NCBI GenBank assembly: GCA_902762655.1
Contig: CACWOZ010000003.1
Location: 124,001 to 188,000, forward strand
DNA from: an uncultured Bacteroidia bacterium
Lineage (GTDB): Bacteria; Bacteroidota; Bacteroidia; Bacteroidales; UBA932
Direction: 5' to 3'
DNA: 64,000 nt
Part shown: positions 18,097-27,245 of the stretch, one piece after another
How the letters are laid out: each line of letters starts with the position of its first letter
Numbering within the stretch: the first letter of the stretch is position 1
Notes under the pieces: generated by a model
Databases searched by the model: none
Told to the model about the DNA's origin: nothing
What the model saw: the letters and a program-made list of their open reading frames with translations, nothing else
Position numbers and translations under genes: made by a program

Positions 18097-18945
18097 ATGC
18101 ATTCACTTTCAAACATTTTCAGAATTGCTGTCGGTTGTTTGATGCTGACTGTGGCATCTTGCGGCACGGCAAAGCTGTCGGTTATGAGTTTCAACGTGCG
18201 GCAGAGCCACGCCAAAGAGGTGAATCCGAACGATTCCTGGGACAACCGTAAGGAAGCCTGCCTGGAAATGCTCCAAACCAGCAAGCCGGACCTGGTTGGT
18301 TTCCAGGAGGCGCAGTTCAAGGGGCAGTGGTCCTTCTTCCGTGACAGCCTTGCATCAGAATACGGCAGCGTCGGCATTGGCCGGGACAACGGCGTTGATA
18401 AAGGTGAAACCTCCGGATTTCTTTACAAAACTTCCGTACTGACTCTGCTTGACAGCGGCACCTTCTGGGTGTCCGAAACGCCTGATGTCCCTTCGAACTC
18501 CTTCGACGAAAAATACAACCGGTCCCTGACCTGGGGGCTTTTCAAATTAAACAAGACCGGGAAGCGCTTCTTCTATTTCAACACCCATCTTGGCCTGACC
18601 TGGAAGTCGCAGGCAGAAGGTGTGAATATGATTGTGAGGAAGATGCAGGAACTCAACACGGAAGGCCTTCCCCTTATCTTCAGCGGAGACCTCAACACGG
18701 ATATCTCCAGTAAAGCTTTCGACAGCCTGAAACAGTTTATGCTCAACTCGCACGACGTGGCACCTGTCAGCGATGATGTTCCCACCTACAATGCGTGGGG
18801 AAATAAACAGAAGGAGCGCATCATCGATTTTATCTGGATTACTCCGGACATCAAATGCCTTGAGTATCACACGGATACAACTCCATACGGTGGACATGAA
18901 CTGATTTCGGACCACTATCCAATAAACGCCACATTGGCATTCTGA
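18097..18945 (+). CDS. EEP (endonuclease/exonuclease/phosphatase) superfamily lipoprotein 1
   Basis: 282 residues from ATG 18097, chosen because the protein then opens with a lipoprotein signal (lipobox VASC) and the promoter lies upstream. The EEP motifs are complete: MSFNVRQS (Asn), VGFQEA (metal Glu), YFNTHLGL (His), FSGDLNTD (Asp/Asn), RIIDFIWI (Asp) and ISDHYPIN (Asp-His). The fold covers DNases, sphingomyelinases and inositol-phosphate phosphatases, all cleaving phosphoester bonds with Mg2+; substrate cannot be read from the motifs. Exported and membrane-anchored, it is first in a Sus-like operon and is 19 bases upstream of a paralogue of the same length. Confidence 0.85.
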   Translation: MHSLSNIFRIAVGCLMLTVASCGTAKLSVMSFNVRQSHAKEVNPNDSWDNRKEACLEMLQTSKPDLVGFQEAQFKGQWSFFRDSLASEYGSVGIGRDNGVDKGETSGFLYKTSVLTLLDSGTFWVSETPDVPSNSFDEKYNRSLTWGLFKLNKTGKRFFYFNTHLGLTWKSQAEGVNMIVRKMQELNTEGLPLIFSGDLNTDISSKAFDSLKQFMLNSHDVAPVSDDVPTYNAWGNKQKERIIDFIWITPDIKCLEYHTDTTPYGGHELISDHYPINATLAF

Positions 18946-18964
18946 CGATTCTAAAGATAAAATT

Positions 18965-19813
18965 ATGCATAAAAAACATTTCTTCCTTTTCCCTTTGCTC
19001 TTGCTTGTTCTTCTTTCATGTCAGAAAGAGGAACCTAAGAACAATCACCCGAACCTGGGTCCGGGGCAGTTGAAAGTGATGACCTTCAACATAAGGGGTA
19101 CGACAACCGAAGACGACGCATTCAACAACTGGGGAATGCGAGCTGGCGCCTGCCGTGACATGATCATCGACCAGCAGCCGTCCATCGTCGGTTTTCAGGA
19201 ACTTGTGGCGACCGAGTGGAAATACATGAGTGGGACCCTCGCCAGTCACGGGTACGTAGGGGCCCCGGTCGATGACCCGATGAATTCATTTATGTACCGC
19301 CCTGACGAACTTGAGGTGCTCTCGGAGGGAGTTTTCTGGCTTTCCGACACCCCGGATAAATCATCTACGAGTTGGGACGGATATGTCCGCTATGTCCACT
19401 GGGCCGTTATGAAGGTCCTCTCCTCCGGGCAGGAATTCTTTTACATTAACACCCACTTTGGCCTGACTACGGCATCACGTAAAAGCGCGATGACGCTGAT
19501 CCAGAAGCGGATCAAGTTGCTCAACACGAACAACCTTCCTATCGTTATGATGGCGGATTTCAACACTCATGCCACCGATTCCGTCTTCGAAGGCATCCGT
19601 GAGTCGATGGTCTGCACCAGGGAGGTCGCTCCGATTACGGATGATGTGAAGACCTACAATGCATGGGGCAATGAGGCAAAAGCTTATCAATGCGACCATA
19701 TCTGGATAACCAACACTATAAAATGCTCGGAATACAAGACGGTCACCCAATGGTACGATGGCCATAAATACGTATCCGACCACTTCCCGGTCTATTCTAT
19801 TATCGAATTCTAA
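18965..19813 (+). CDS. EEP superfamily lipoprotein 2
   Basis: 282 residues; signal peptide with lipobox LLSC at about residues 16-19. All EEP motifs are present: MTFNIRGT, VGFQEL, YINTHFGL, MADFNTHA, QCDHIWI and VSDHFPVY. It shares with its upstream neighbour the TSWDGYVRYVHWA segment (SNSFDEKYNRSLTWG there) and the YNAWGNEAK segment, so the two arose by tandem duplication but have since diverged strongly. It ends 11 bases before the SusC gene and is surely co-transcribed with it. A surface or periplasmic phosphodiesterase/phosphatase acting on the ligand captured by SusC/SusD is the simplest reading. Confidence 0.85.
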   Translation: MHKKHFFLFPLLLLVLLSCQKEEPKNNHPNLGPGQLKVMTFNIRGTTTEDDAFNNWGMRAGACRDMIIDQQPSIVGFQELVATEWKYMSGTLASHGYVGAPVDDPMNSFMYRPDELEVLSEGVFWLSDTPDKSSTSWDGYVRYVHWAVMKVLSSGQEFFYINTHFGLTTASRKSAMTLIQKRIKLLNTNNLPIVMMADFNTHATDSVFEGIRESMVCTREVAPITDDVKTYNAWGNEAKAYQCDHIWITNTIKCSEYKTVTQWYDGHKYVSDHFPVYSIIEF

Positions 19814-19824
19814 TCGCGCTAAGT

Positions 19825-22800
19825 ATGCTCAGGAAAATAATCATAATCTTGTTTGCACTCTTGCCACTCGCGGCGTTCGGTCAGGGCAGCAGAGTCATAA
19901 AGGGGACGGTGAAAGACGCTGGCGGCGCCTCGCTTCCAGGGGTCGTCGTCATGGTCTCCGGCACTTCTAATGGCACGGCTACCGACCTTGATGGCAACTA
20001 TTCCATTAACGTTTCATCCGGCAAGACGCTGGAATTCTCCTGCATAGGATATGTCACACAGACGGTTGAAATCGGCAATCTCTCCGTCATAAACGTGACA
20101 CTCAAAGAAGATGCCCTCATGCTGGAAGAAACTGTGGTTGTCGGATATGGTACCCAGCGTAAGGTCGACCTCACCGGAGCCGTTGACCAGATTGGCGGAG
20201 ATGTCTTTAACGCCCGTCCAAATGCAAACGTGACTCAGATGCTGGAAGGCGCCGTTCCTAACCTGAACATATCCCTCGCCGACGGTAAGCCAATCCGTAC
20301 TGCCGATTTCAATATCCGTGGTGTCACATCCATCGGCCAGGGCGGTAGTGCCCTGATTCTTGTGGATGGCGTTGAAGGCGACCCGTCTATGCTGAATCCG
20401 GACGACATTGCTTCAGTTTCCGTCCTTAAGGATGCCGCATCGGCCGCTATCTATGGCTCCCGGGCTCCTTATGGAGTGGTACTAATCACTACAAAGAGCG
20501 CGCAAAAAGGCCGGCCGGTCATCACCTATTCCAACAATTTCACTCTCTCCTCCCCGGTGGTGAAGCCCGATTACGTTACCGATGGTCTCCTGTGGGCGAC
20601 GATGATGTGCGAAGGCTGGTTCAATTACAATGGAAACCTTCCCACGCACATGAATCTCATAATGCCGTTCTCCCTCGCCTGGCTAAACGAATATCGCTTG
20701 CGCCACGATACCGGCAACACCGGTACAGTTGTGAGTGACGGTTCATGGAGAGTTGATGCAGGCAATTATGCATACTTCCCCGAAGGTACCGATTGGTTTG
20801 GAATCCTTTACAAGGACAACTCTTTCGGCCAGACGCACAATTTTTCCCTGTCTGGTTCGGACAAGCAATTCGACTATTATGTCTCAGGCCGCGTCTATCA
20901 TTACTCGGGACTGTATAACTCCGACACCAATACGGATAAATGCCTTACGGAGAACTTCCGTGTGAAGATTGGTTATAAGCCCTTCCCATGGCTTAGGATC
21001 AGCAACAACTTCGAACAGGGGCACCGCAAGTATAATAACCCAATAGTCTCCAGCGGATCGGCCGGTAACATCTGGGCCAACATCAATTCCCAGGCTCCTG
21101 TATGTATGCCTTTCTATAATCCGGACGGCACGATGACGCAGGCTGCGGCCAACTCTGTAGGAGGTTTCCTTTATGGCGCCAGTACCAATGTCTATGAAAA
21201 TGACGATGTCAAGAATACTGTCGGCCTCAGTGCGTCCTTCCTCGATAATACCTTAACCTTCAACGCTGATGCCACCTACAAGTTGACCAACTCCAACGGC
21301 TATACCCGAAAGTATCCGGATGAGTATTCCCCCAGGCCCGGCGTCATGGAAACCAAATCGGGAATTGTGTCATCCTTTACAGATGACCGGAATATTATAA
21401 AATATATCTCGGCCAATGCCTATGCGGATTACACAAAGACCATTAAGAAGCATTATTTCAAGGCAATGCTCGGTTACAACTATGAGCAGCGTTCCAGTGA
21501 CAAGATTCACGTACAAAATACTGACCTTCTTTCTGAAACCGTAGAGAACATCAATCTGACCTTTGGTACGGATGACAAAAGAATAACCGGAACCTGGAAA
21601 AAATGGCGCTCCGTAGGCATCTTCTCCAGGATCAACTACAGTTATGACGACCGTTATTTGATTCAGTTCAACGGCCGCTATGACGGTTCTTCCAAATTCC
21701 CTTCCAATGAGCGTTGGGCCTTCTTCCCTTCATTATCAGCGGGTTGGAGGATTACCGAAGAACCCTGGATTAAGCCTATCGGGAAAAAGTATCTCTCCAA
21801 TGCCAAGCTGCGTTTCTCCTATGGCTCTCTTGGTAACAGTAACGTGAGCGAGTACTATTACGACGAAACCTTCGGCTTTGGTAGCAGCCGCCTGTTGAAT
21901 GGTACCAAATACCGCCAGACAGATGCTCCGGACCCCATTCCGGACAACCTCACATGGGAGAAGTCACAGACATACGATGCGGGTGTGGATCTAGGCTTCT
22001 TTGAGGACCGTCTGACTATCAACGCCGACTGGTACACCCGAAAGACGCAGGATATGTTTACGGCCGGTCCCAGCATCCAGTCGGTTTATGGTGCGGATGC
22101 CCCCGAGGGCAACTACGCATCCCTTACGACGCGCGGCTGTGAGTTAACCATTTTGTGGAAGAATAGCTTCAAACTGGCCGGCAAACCCTTCGGATACAGC
22201 ATCAAGGGTACGCTGGCGGACTATGTCTCCAAAATTGACGAATACAATAACGACACCGGCTATATTGGCGGTCGAAATATCCCGGAATACTATCCCGGAA
22301 TGGTGATAGGCGAACTCTGGGGGTTTGTCTGCAATGGCCTCTGGCAGGATCAGGCAGATATCGATGCGGCAGAAGCAGTAGCTAGGGCAGCAGGCGCTGA
22401 GCGTTACGACATCATCAACCAATTCTCAAAGGACTATTCGATCCACCCCGGCGATCCCAAAATTGAGGACTTGGATGGCAACGGATACATCGATAGGGGA
22501 GACCAGACACTTTCCAATCCTGGAGACCGAATGATTATCGGTAATTCCGAGCCCAGATACATTTACAGTTTTACCCTTAGTGCCGACTGGAACAATTTCT
22601 ACGCTTCCGTCTTCTTCCAGGGTGTTGGCAAGCAGGATTTTATCACGGAAGGCGACAGTGGAATGATCTGGGGGCAGTACAACCGTGCGTATAACCAGAT
22701 TCCCAAATGGGTCCTTGGCAATTACTGGACGGAGGAGAACCGCGATGCCTGGCTGCCCCGTTATGCTTCGGGTGCCAATCCCCTTGCTGGAACAAGCCGG

Positions 22801-23091
22801 CGCGGCAATACACGTTATATGCTGGACGTCTCTTATATCCGCCTGAAAAACGTCCAGTTTGGATACAATCTTCCGGATAAATGGATAAAACCGCTGCATC
22901 TTTCGAAAGTCGGCATATTCTTCTCCGGAGAGAATCTCTGGGACTGGTCGCCGATGTACAAGTACATTAAGGGCACGGTTGACGTACTTGCCCTTGGCCA
23001 GGATCCGGAAAATCACGATACGACCGCAGGGACAGGTGGATGCTATCCTGTCCTTAAGTCCTACAGTTTCGGTATTAACATGACATTCTAA
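19825..23091 (+). CDS. SusC/RagA-family TonB-linked outer-membrane transporter
   Basis: 1088 residues. Signal peptide (ends near AAFGQG), then a carboxypeptidase-regulatory-like domain (residues ~24-100, IKGTVKDAGGASLPGVVV), the SusC signature LEETVVVGYGTQRKVDLTGAV at about 93-113 serving as the TonB-box region, a plug domain (GVEGDPSMLNPDDIASVSVLKDAASAAIYG region, ~170-215) and a long 22-strand barrel ending in SYSFGINMTF. Such proteins form a lidded channel with SusD and import oligomers using TonB energy. The downstream SusD gene is 12 bases away. Length is normal for the family. Confidence 0.97.
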   Translation: MLRKIIIILFALLPLAAFGQGSRVIKGTVKDAGGASLPGVVVMVSGTSNGTATDLDGNYSINVSSGKTLEFSCIGYVTQTVEIGNLSVINVTLKEDALMLEETVVVGYGTQRKVDLTGAVDQIGGDVFNARPNANVTQMLEGAVPNLNISLADGKPIRTADFNIRGVTSIGQGGSALILVDGVEGDPSMLNPDDIASVSVLKDAASAAIYGSRAPYGVVLITTKSAQKGRPVITYSNNFTLSSPVVKPDYVTDGLLWATMMCEGWFNYNGNLPTHMNLIMPFSLAWLNEYRLRHDTGNTGTVVSDGSWRVDAGNYAYFPEGTDWFGILYKDNSFGQTHNFSLSGSDKQFDYYVSGRVYHYSGLYNSDTNTDKCLTENFRVKIGYKPFPWLRISNNFEQGHRKYNNPIVSSGSAGNIWANINSQAPVCMPFYNPDGTMTQAAANSVGGFLYGASTNVYENDDVKNTVGLSASFLDNTLTFNADATYKLTNSNGYTRKYPDEYSPRPGVMETKSGIVSSFTDDRNIIKYISANAYADYTKTIKKHYFKAMLGYNYEQRSSDKIHVQNTDLLSETVENINLTFGTDDKRITGTWKKWRSVGIFSRINYSYDDRYLIQFNGRYDGSSKFPSNERWAFFPSLSAGWRITEEPWIKPIGKKYLSNAKLRFSYGSLGNSNVSEYYYDETFGFGSSRLLNGTKYRQTDAPDPIPDNLTWEKSQTYDAGVDLGFFEDRLTINADWYTRKTQDMFTAGPSIQSVYGADAPEGNYASLTTRGCELTILWKNSFKLAGKPFGYSIKGTLADYVSKIDEYNNDTGYIGGRNIPEYYPGMVIGELWGFVCNGLWQDQADIDAAEAVARAAGAERYDIINQFSKDYSIHPGDPKIEDLDGNGYIDRGDQTLSNPGDRMIIGNSEPRYIYSFTLSADWNNFYASVFFQGVGKQDFITEGDSGMIWGQYNRAYNQIPKWVLGNYWTEENRDAWLPRYASGANPLAGTSRRGNTRYMLDVSYIRLKNVQFGYNLPDKWIKPLHLSKVGIFFSGENLWDWSPMYKYIKGTVDVLALGQDPENHDTTAGTGGCYPVLKSYSFGINMTF

Positions 23092-23103
23092 GGAGAGAGC
23101 AAT

Positions 23104-24900
23104 ATGGAAAAGAGAATAATTAGAACTATCGTCTTACTCTCCGCCGGCATAGCATTGCTGTCTGCCTGTGATCTTACGGAGAACCAGAAATCTTCAGCTG
23201 ACGCGGCACTTGTTTTTGGTTCCGAGACCGGCCTGAAGTTGTACTGCAATTCTTTCTACAGCTTCTTCCCCAACGGAACGGATGTCCATCATCAGGACGG
23301 GTTGGCGTGTGACTATATGGCCAAGACCGAGCTTGATGATTATGAACTTGGGGCCTTGATTCCTGACACACAGGGCAAGTGGGGATGGGGTAATATTCGC
23401 AGCGTCAATTATTTCCTGGACCACAATAATTACGATACGGTCCCGGAAGATGTCCGAAACAACTACAACGGAATTGCCCGCTTCTTCCGTGCCTGGCTGT
23501 ATTTCGAAAAGCTCTATTGGTACGGTGGCGTTCCGTGGATAGACCATGTCCTTAACCCGGGAGATCCGGAGCTCACTGCTCCTAGGGATACCCGTGATGT
23601 CATTGTCACCCATATAATGGATGACTGCGATTTTGCTTTCGAGCATATCAAGGCGGATAATTCCTCGTCAAGCAAAGCAAGTTTTATCAACAAGTGGTGT
23701 GCTCTTCTGCTTAAATCCCGCGTTTGCCTATATGAGGCCTCCTGGCGAAAGTACCATGCAGGCACTGCCTATGTTGCCGGCTGCAGCATCAGTTCCGATG
23801 ACCTCTATGCGGCCGCTGCCGATGCCGCAAAATCTGTGATGGAAAGCGGCAAATTCTCCATCCACACCGGGGCTGCATACAATAAAGGCAAAGGATCATA
23901 CCGTGATCTTTTCTCCAGCGATGCGGTTCCGACGGACGAAGTCATGCTTGCTGTTGAGCAGGATAATCCTCTTTCTGTGGGTTACGCCAACTACTACTAT
24001 AATAAACAGAATGTTCGCGCATCGCTGACCCGTCCTTTCATCAATACATACCTCAATCAGGATGGCTCCTATTACTCCGAAACAAAACCGGACGGTAAAT
24101 ATAAGACATTCCCTGAAGAAATGACCGGTCGGGACCAGCGCCTTGGCCAGACCATCCGTTCCGTCGATTATGAGCGAAAGACTGCCGATGGAAGCCAGGT
24201 CCGGGCAACGGCGGATTATGGCTATTCGCTTACGGGGTATCATATTATTAAGTTCACTGTGGACGATGATGCCGCCGATCTGTATGGTGCTAACGGAAAC
24301 GACATCCCTCTAATGCGCTATGCCGAGGCGCTTCTCAACTATGCCGAGGCCAAGGCTGAACTTGGAACCCTGACCGATGCGGAATGGAAGAGCACTATCG
24401 GCACCTTGCGTCGCAGGGCAGGCATCACCGGTGGTGACCTGGACACCAAGCCGACAATCGTGGATAGCTATCTGAAGAATACGTTCTATCCAGACATAAC
24501 GGATCCTGTCATTCTGGAAATCCGCCGGGAACGCACCATAGAGCTTTGTCTGGAAGGCTTCCGCCTGAAGGATATCAAGCGATGGGCATGCGGTAATCTC
24601 TGGGCCAATCTCCCGTGGACCGGCATCTGCATCCCCGGTTACGACACCCCGCTGGATATGAACGGAGACGGCACTCCCGACGTTTATTTCCCGGATCCGA
24701 AGATGCCCACTGTTCCGGAAGCTTATGCAGGCATCGCAGTGTCAGTCGGTGCTCCGCTGCACTTCGTCTCAGTCCCCGGCGGCCTGATGCTTCGTGACGA
24801 TCTGTCCGGGCGCGTCTGGAACGACCGGATGTACCTCGATCCGATTTCCTCGGAGGATATCACTATGAACAAGAATCTTGAACAAAATCCTGGATATTAA
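23104..24900 (+). CDS. SusD/RagB-family nutrient-binding outer-membrane lipoprotein
   Basis: 598 residues with lipobox LLSAC (about residues 18-22). Typical features are an N-terminal helical domain with ARFFRAWLYFEKLYWYGGVP (TPR-like SusD fold), IPLMRYAEALLNYAEAKAEL and the C-terminal IRRERTIELCLEGFRLKDIK followed by RW. It caps the SusC channel and binds the ligand at the cell surface. It is paired with the SusC gene immediately upstream. Identity of the ligand is not deducible. Confidence 0.95.
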   Translation: MEKRIIRTIVLLSAGIALLSACDLTENQKSSADAALVFGSETGLKLYCNSFYSFFPNGTDVHHQDGLACDYMAKTELDDYELGALIPDTQGKWGWGNIRSVNYFLDHNNYDTVPEDVRNNYNGIARFFRAWLYFEKLYWYGGVPWIDHVLNPGDPELTAPRDTRDVIVTHIMDDCDFAFEHIKADNSSSSKASFINKWCALLLKSRVCLYEASWRKYHAGTAYVAGCSISSDDLYAAAADAAKSVMESGKFSIHTGAAYNKGKGSYRDLFSSDAVPTDEVMLAVEQDNPLSVGYANYYYNKQNVRASLTRPFINTYLNQDGSYYSETKPDGKYKTFPEEMTGRDQRLGQTIRSVDYERKTADGSQVRATADYGYSLTGYHIIKFTVDDDAADLYGANGNDIPLMRYAEALLNYAEAKAELGTLTDAEWKSTIGTLRRRAGITGGDLDTKPTIVDSYLKNTFYPDITDPVILEIRRERTIELCLEGFRLKDIKRWACGNLWANLPWTGICIPGYDTPLDMNGDGTPDVYFPDPKMPTVPEAYAGIAVSVGAPLHFVSVPGGLMLRDDLSGRVWNDRMYLDPISSEDITMNKNLEQNPGY

Positions 24901-24910
24901 TATAATTATT

Positions 24911-27223
24911 ATGAATAAAAAGACATTCTTTAAAATTGTTGCAGGTGCTCTCATCCTTTTACCGCTTCTCATAGGCTGTAAAAAGAACGAGAAACCCGAG
25001 GTTCCAAAAATCAAATTGACTGCCCCTGTCGTTGAGGCCGAATTTAACGGAGAGAAAGTCATCTTGAAATGGTCTCCGGTAGTCAATGCCACTTCTTACA
25101 AGGTCGAATACAGGAATGAACAGGAGACAGAATTCCATGTTGCAGGTTCGCCGACTTATAGTCCGTTTGAGGTTGTTGGGCTGGAATTCGGAAACAAATA
25201 TCTTTTCCGTGTAAAAGCCGTCAACGGTGATGTTGAGAGCGAATGGTCAGAGTTGGTCTCTGCAGATGTCCTCAGATTCCTTCCTAAGCCTGTCGTTCGC
25301 GCTGATGCAGGTATTTCCTTCATCGCCGTAGCCTGGGACGCTGTCGAAGGTGCTACTTCTTATAGTGTGGAGCACAAAGTTTCGGTGACTTCCGAGTGGA
25401 GTGTGGATTACACAGGAAATGAAACCACTTTCAAAATTGGAAACGTGCAGAGTGGAGTGTCATATGATGTCCGCGTTGGAGCTATCGCGGAAGGTTACAG
25501 TATGTCCTATTCCGAGATTGTAACGACTGCGACCTCTCAGGCTCCTTCCACGTTAATCTCCACAGGTGAGCAATTGGCAGCATGGCTCTCCTCCATCAGT
25601 GTTGAGACGAGCGATGTCGCCGCCATTGTCAATGATATTGACATGCAGGGCATAACAATTACTTCCGCAAGCGGTTTCGCAGGAACTCTTGAGGGTCAGG
25701 GATATGCAATTAAGAACCTGAAATCCTCCGTGCCTCTGTTTGCACAGAATTCCGGAACCATAAAAGATGTTATTCTGGACGAAAGCTGCGTGTTCACGGC
25801 CGGGAGCAATGAGTTCGGTGCGCTTGTGGGCCAAAGCGTTGGCGGAGCCTACAAGAATGTTGTAAACAAGGCCTCGGTAACGTATAACGCCACGGCCGAT
25901 GTAGATGTAGAAATCATCCTGGGCGGTATTGCTGGCCGGGCCCAGGGCGCCCGTTTTGAGAACTGCTCCAATGAGGGACTGGTCTCGTTCGAAGCCCCGG
26001 GATGTGTGCATAAAAACGCCACGCTGGGCGGCATTGTAGGTCTGGTTAACCATCTGGAAGGCCCCTGCACCTTCTATGCCTGTGTTAACAGCGGCAAGAT
26101 TAGCCTGAATGCGAAGTACGGGGATCCGGTCAATGAGTTCTCATCCACCGGTACCGGTAATGCCATAGGGGTGAATCTGGGAGGTATCGTCGGGACGACA
26201 AGTTGGAGCGAAGAGAATACGTCAAAGTTTGAACAGTGCATTAACGAAGCGACTGCAATCATTTCGCTCAATCACTCTGATATCAGCCCGCTGCCGGCCT
26301 TGACTTCTGGATCTACCGGACCTGTGGGAGTAGCTGGTATTATTGGATTCGGCCAGGGAAAGTTCAACAAATGTCGGAATCTGGGTCTAATCCGGGCGCG
26401 TGCGGTTGCGGAAGGAGAGCCTGCAGAATCTGTAATGAAGAAGAAAAACTATCTGCTTCACGTTGGTGGTATTGCCGGTATGCCTTGGGATAATCTTGAG
26501 ATAGAATCCTGCAATAATTCCGGTAATATCGAGGTGGAATACGATGGCTTGTATGATAATGACGACAGGTGGCGTGCTTCTGTGGGCGGTATCTGCGGAC
26601 AGGGCGCATACGGCAGTACCGGAACCTTTGCCTATTATTGTAAAACTAACGGAAACATCACGGTAAGCGGACACGGAACGATGGCTGTAGGTGGTATTTT
26701 TGGCTTATTTGGAAAGCAAATCAAGAATACCGTGACTGAAAACTGCCACATAATAGTGAACGGCCGTAAAGGTGATGTCGGCGGTCTTGTCGGTTATGTC
26801 GCCGGCGGCGCTGCGAACTACACTGTAAAGGGTTGTACTTGCGCCGCAAGCATTTTTGCCGACAGCGACTGGGGTAACGCCGGAAAGGATTGGTACTATT
26901 GCATCGGCGGTCTTATGGGTCGCTGGGGTGGTGCTTCCGGTGAGGGCAGCAATGCCAGTATGACCAGCCGCGACGGCGATCCCTGCGTGTTCAGCGGTTC
27001 CATTTCATCCGTATACCAAGGCCCCAGGGCAGGTGTCGTTGTCGGTATGGTCAGGGGCAGTGGCAAGAAAGTGGTTTTCGGAGAAAGTGATAACCCTATC
27101 AAGGTCTCCGGCACCATCTCATGGAAAGACGTTGAGGAAGTGGCCATCAGTGCCGAAAACCTTGACACATATAAGTATGGTGTGAGTGAAGCCACTACGA
27201 CTATGTATGTTGTATGCAACTAA
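24911..27223 (+). CDS. FN3 plus GLUG-type beta-helix surface lipoprotein
   Basis: 770 residues from ATG 24911; an upstream in-frame ATG (24878) overlaps susD and lacks a signal, while 24911 gives a signal with lipobox LIGC. Residues ~35-120 and ~125-210 are two fibronectin type III modules (VILKWSPVVNATSYKVEYR, IAVAWDAVEGATSYSVEHK). The rest is a repetitive strand domain with GLUG-like units (GGIAGRAQGARFENCSNEG, GGIVGLVNHLEG, GGIFGLFGKQIKN, GGLVGYVAGGAANY, GGLMGRWGG). Position three in a SusCD set suggests a SusE/F-like surface glycan-binding protein. It shares about 450 C-terminal residues with the next gene, with near-identical stretches such as SDWGNAGKDWYY. Confidence 0.82.
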   Translation: MNKKTFFKIVAGALILLPLLIGCKKNEKPEVPKIKLTAPVVEAEFNGEKVILKWSPVVNATSYKVEYRNEQETEFHVAGSPTYSPFEVVGLEFGNKYLFRVKAVNGDVESEWSELVSADVLRFLPKPVVRADAGISFIAVAWDAVEGATSYSVEHKVSVTSEWSVDYTGNETTFKIGNVQSGVSYDVRVGAIAEGYSMSYSEIVTTATSQAPSTLISTGEQLAAWLSSISVETSDVAAIVNDIDMQGITITSASGFAGTLEGQGYAIKNLKSSVPLFAQNSGTIKDVILDESCVFTAGSNEFGALVGQSVGGAYKNVVNKASVTYNATADVDVEIILGGIAGRAQGARFENCSNEGLVSFEAPGCVHKNATLGGIVGLVNHLEGPCTFYACVNSGKISLNAKYGDPVNEFSSTGTGNAIGVNLGGIVGTTSWSEENTSKFEQCINEATAIISLNHSDISPLPALTSGSTGPVGVAGIIGFGQGKFNKCRNLGLIRARAVAEGEPAESVMKKKNYLLHVGGIAGMPWDNLEIESCNNSGNIEVEYDGLYDNDDRWRASVGGICGQGAYGSTGTFAYYCKTNGNITVSGHGTMAVGGIFGLFGKQIKNTVTENCHIIVNGRKGDVGGLVGYVAGGAANYTVKGCTCAASIFADSDWGNAGKDWYYCIGGLMGRWGGASGEGSNASMTSRDGDPCVFSGSISSVYQGPRAGVVVGMVRGSGKKVVFGESDNPIKVSGTISWKDVEEVAISAENLDTYKYGVSEATTTMYVVCN

Positions 27224-27245
27224 ATTACATCAAAATCATATTATT

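Noticed and set aside
24878..24910. Upstream start for the FN3/beta-helix lipoprotein overlapping susD
   Set aside because: It adds residues before the signal peptide and breaks the lipoprotein export signal.
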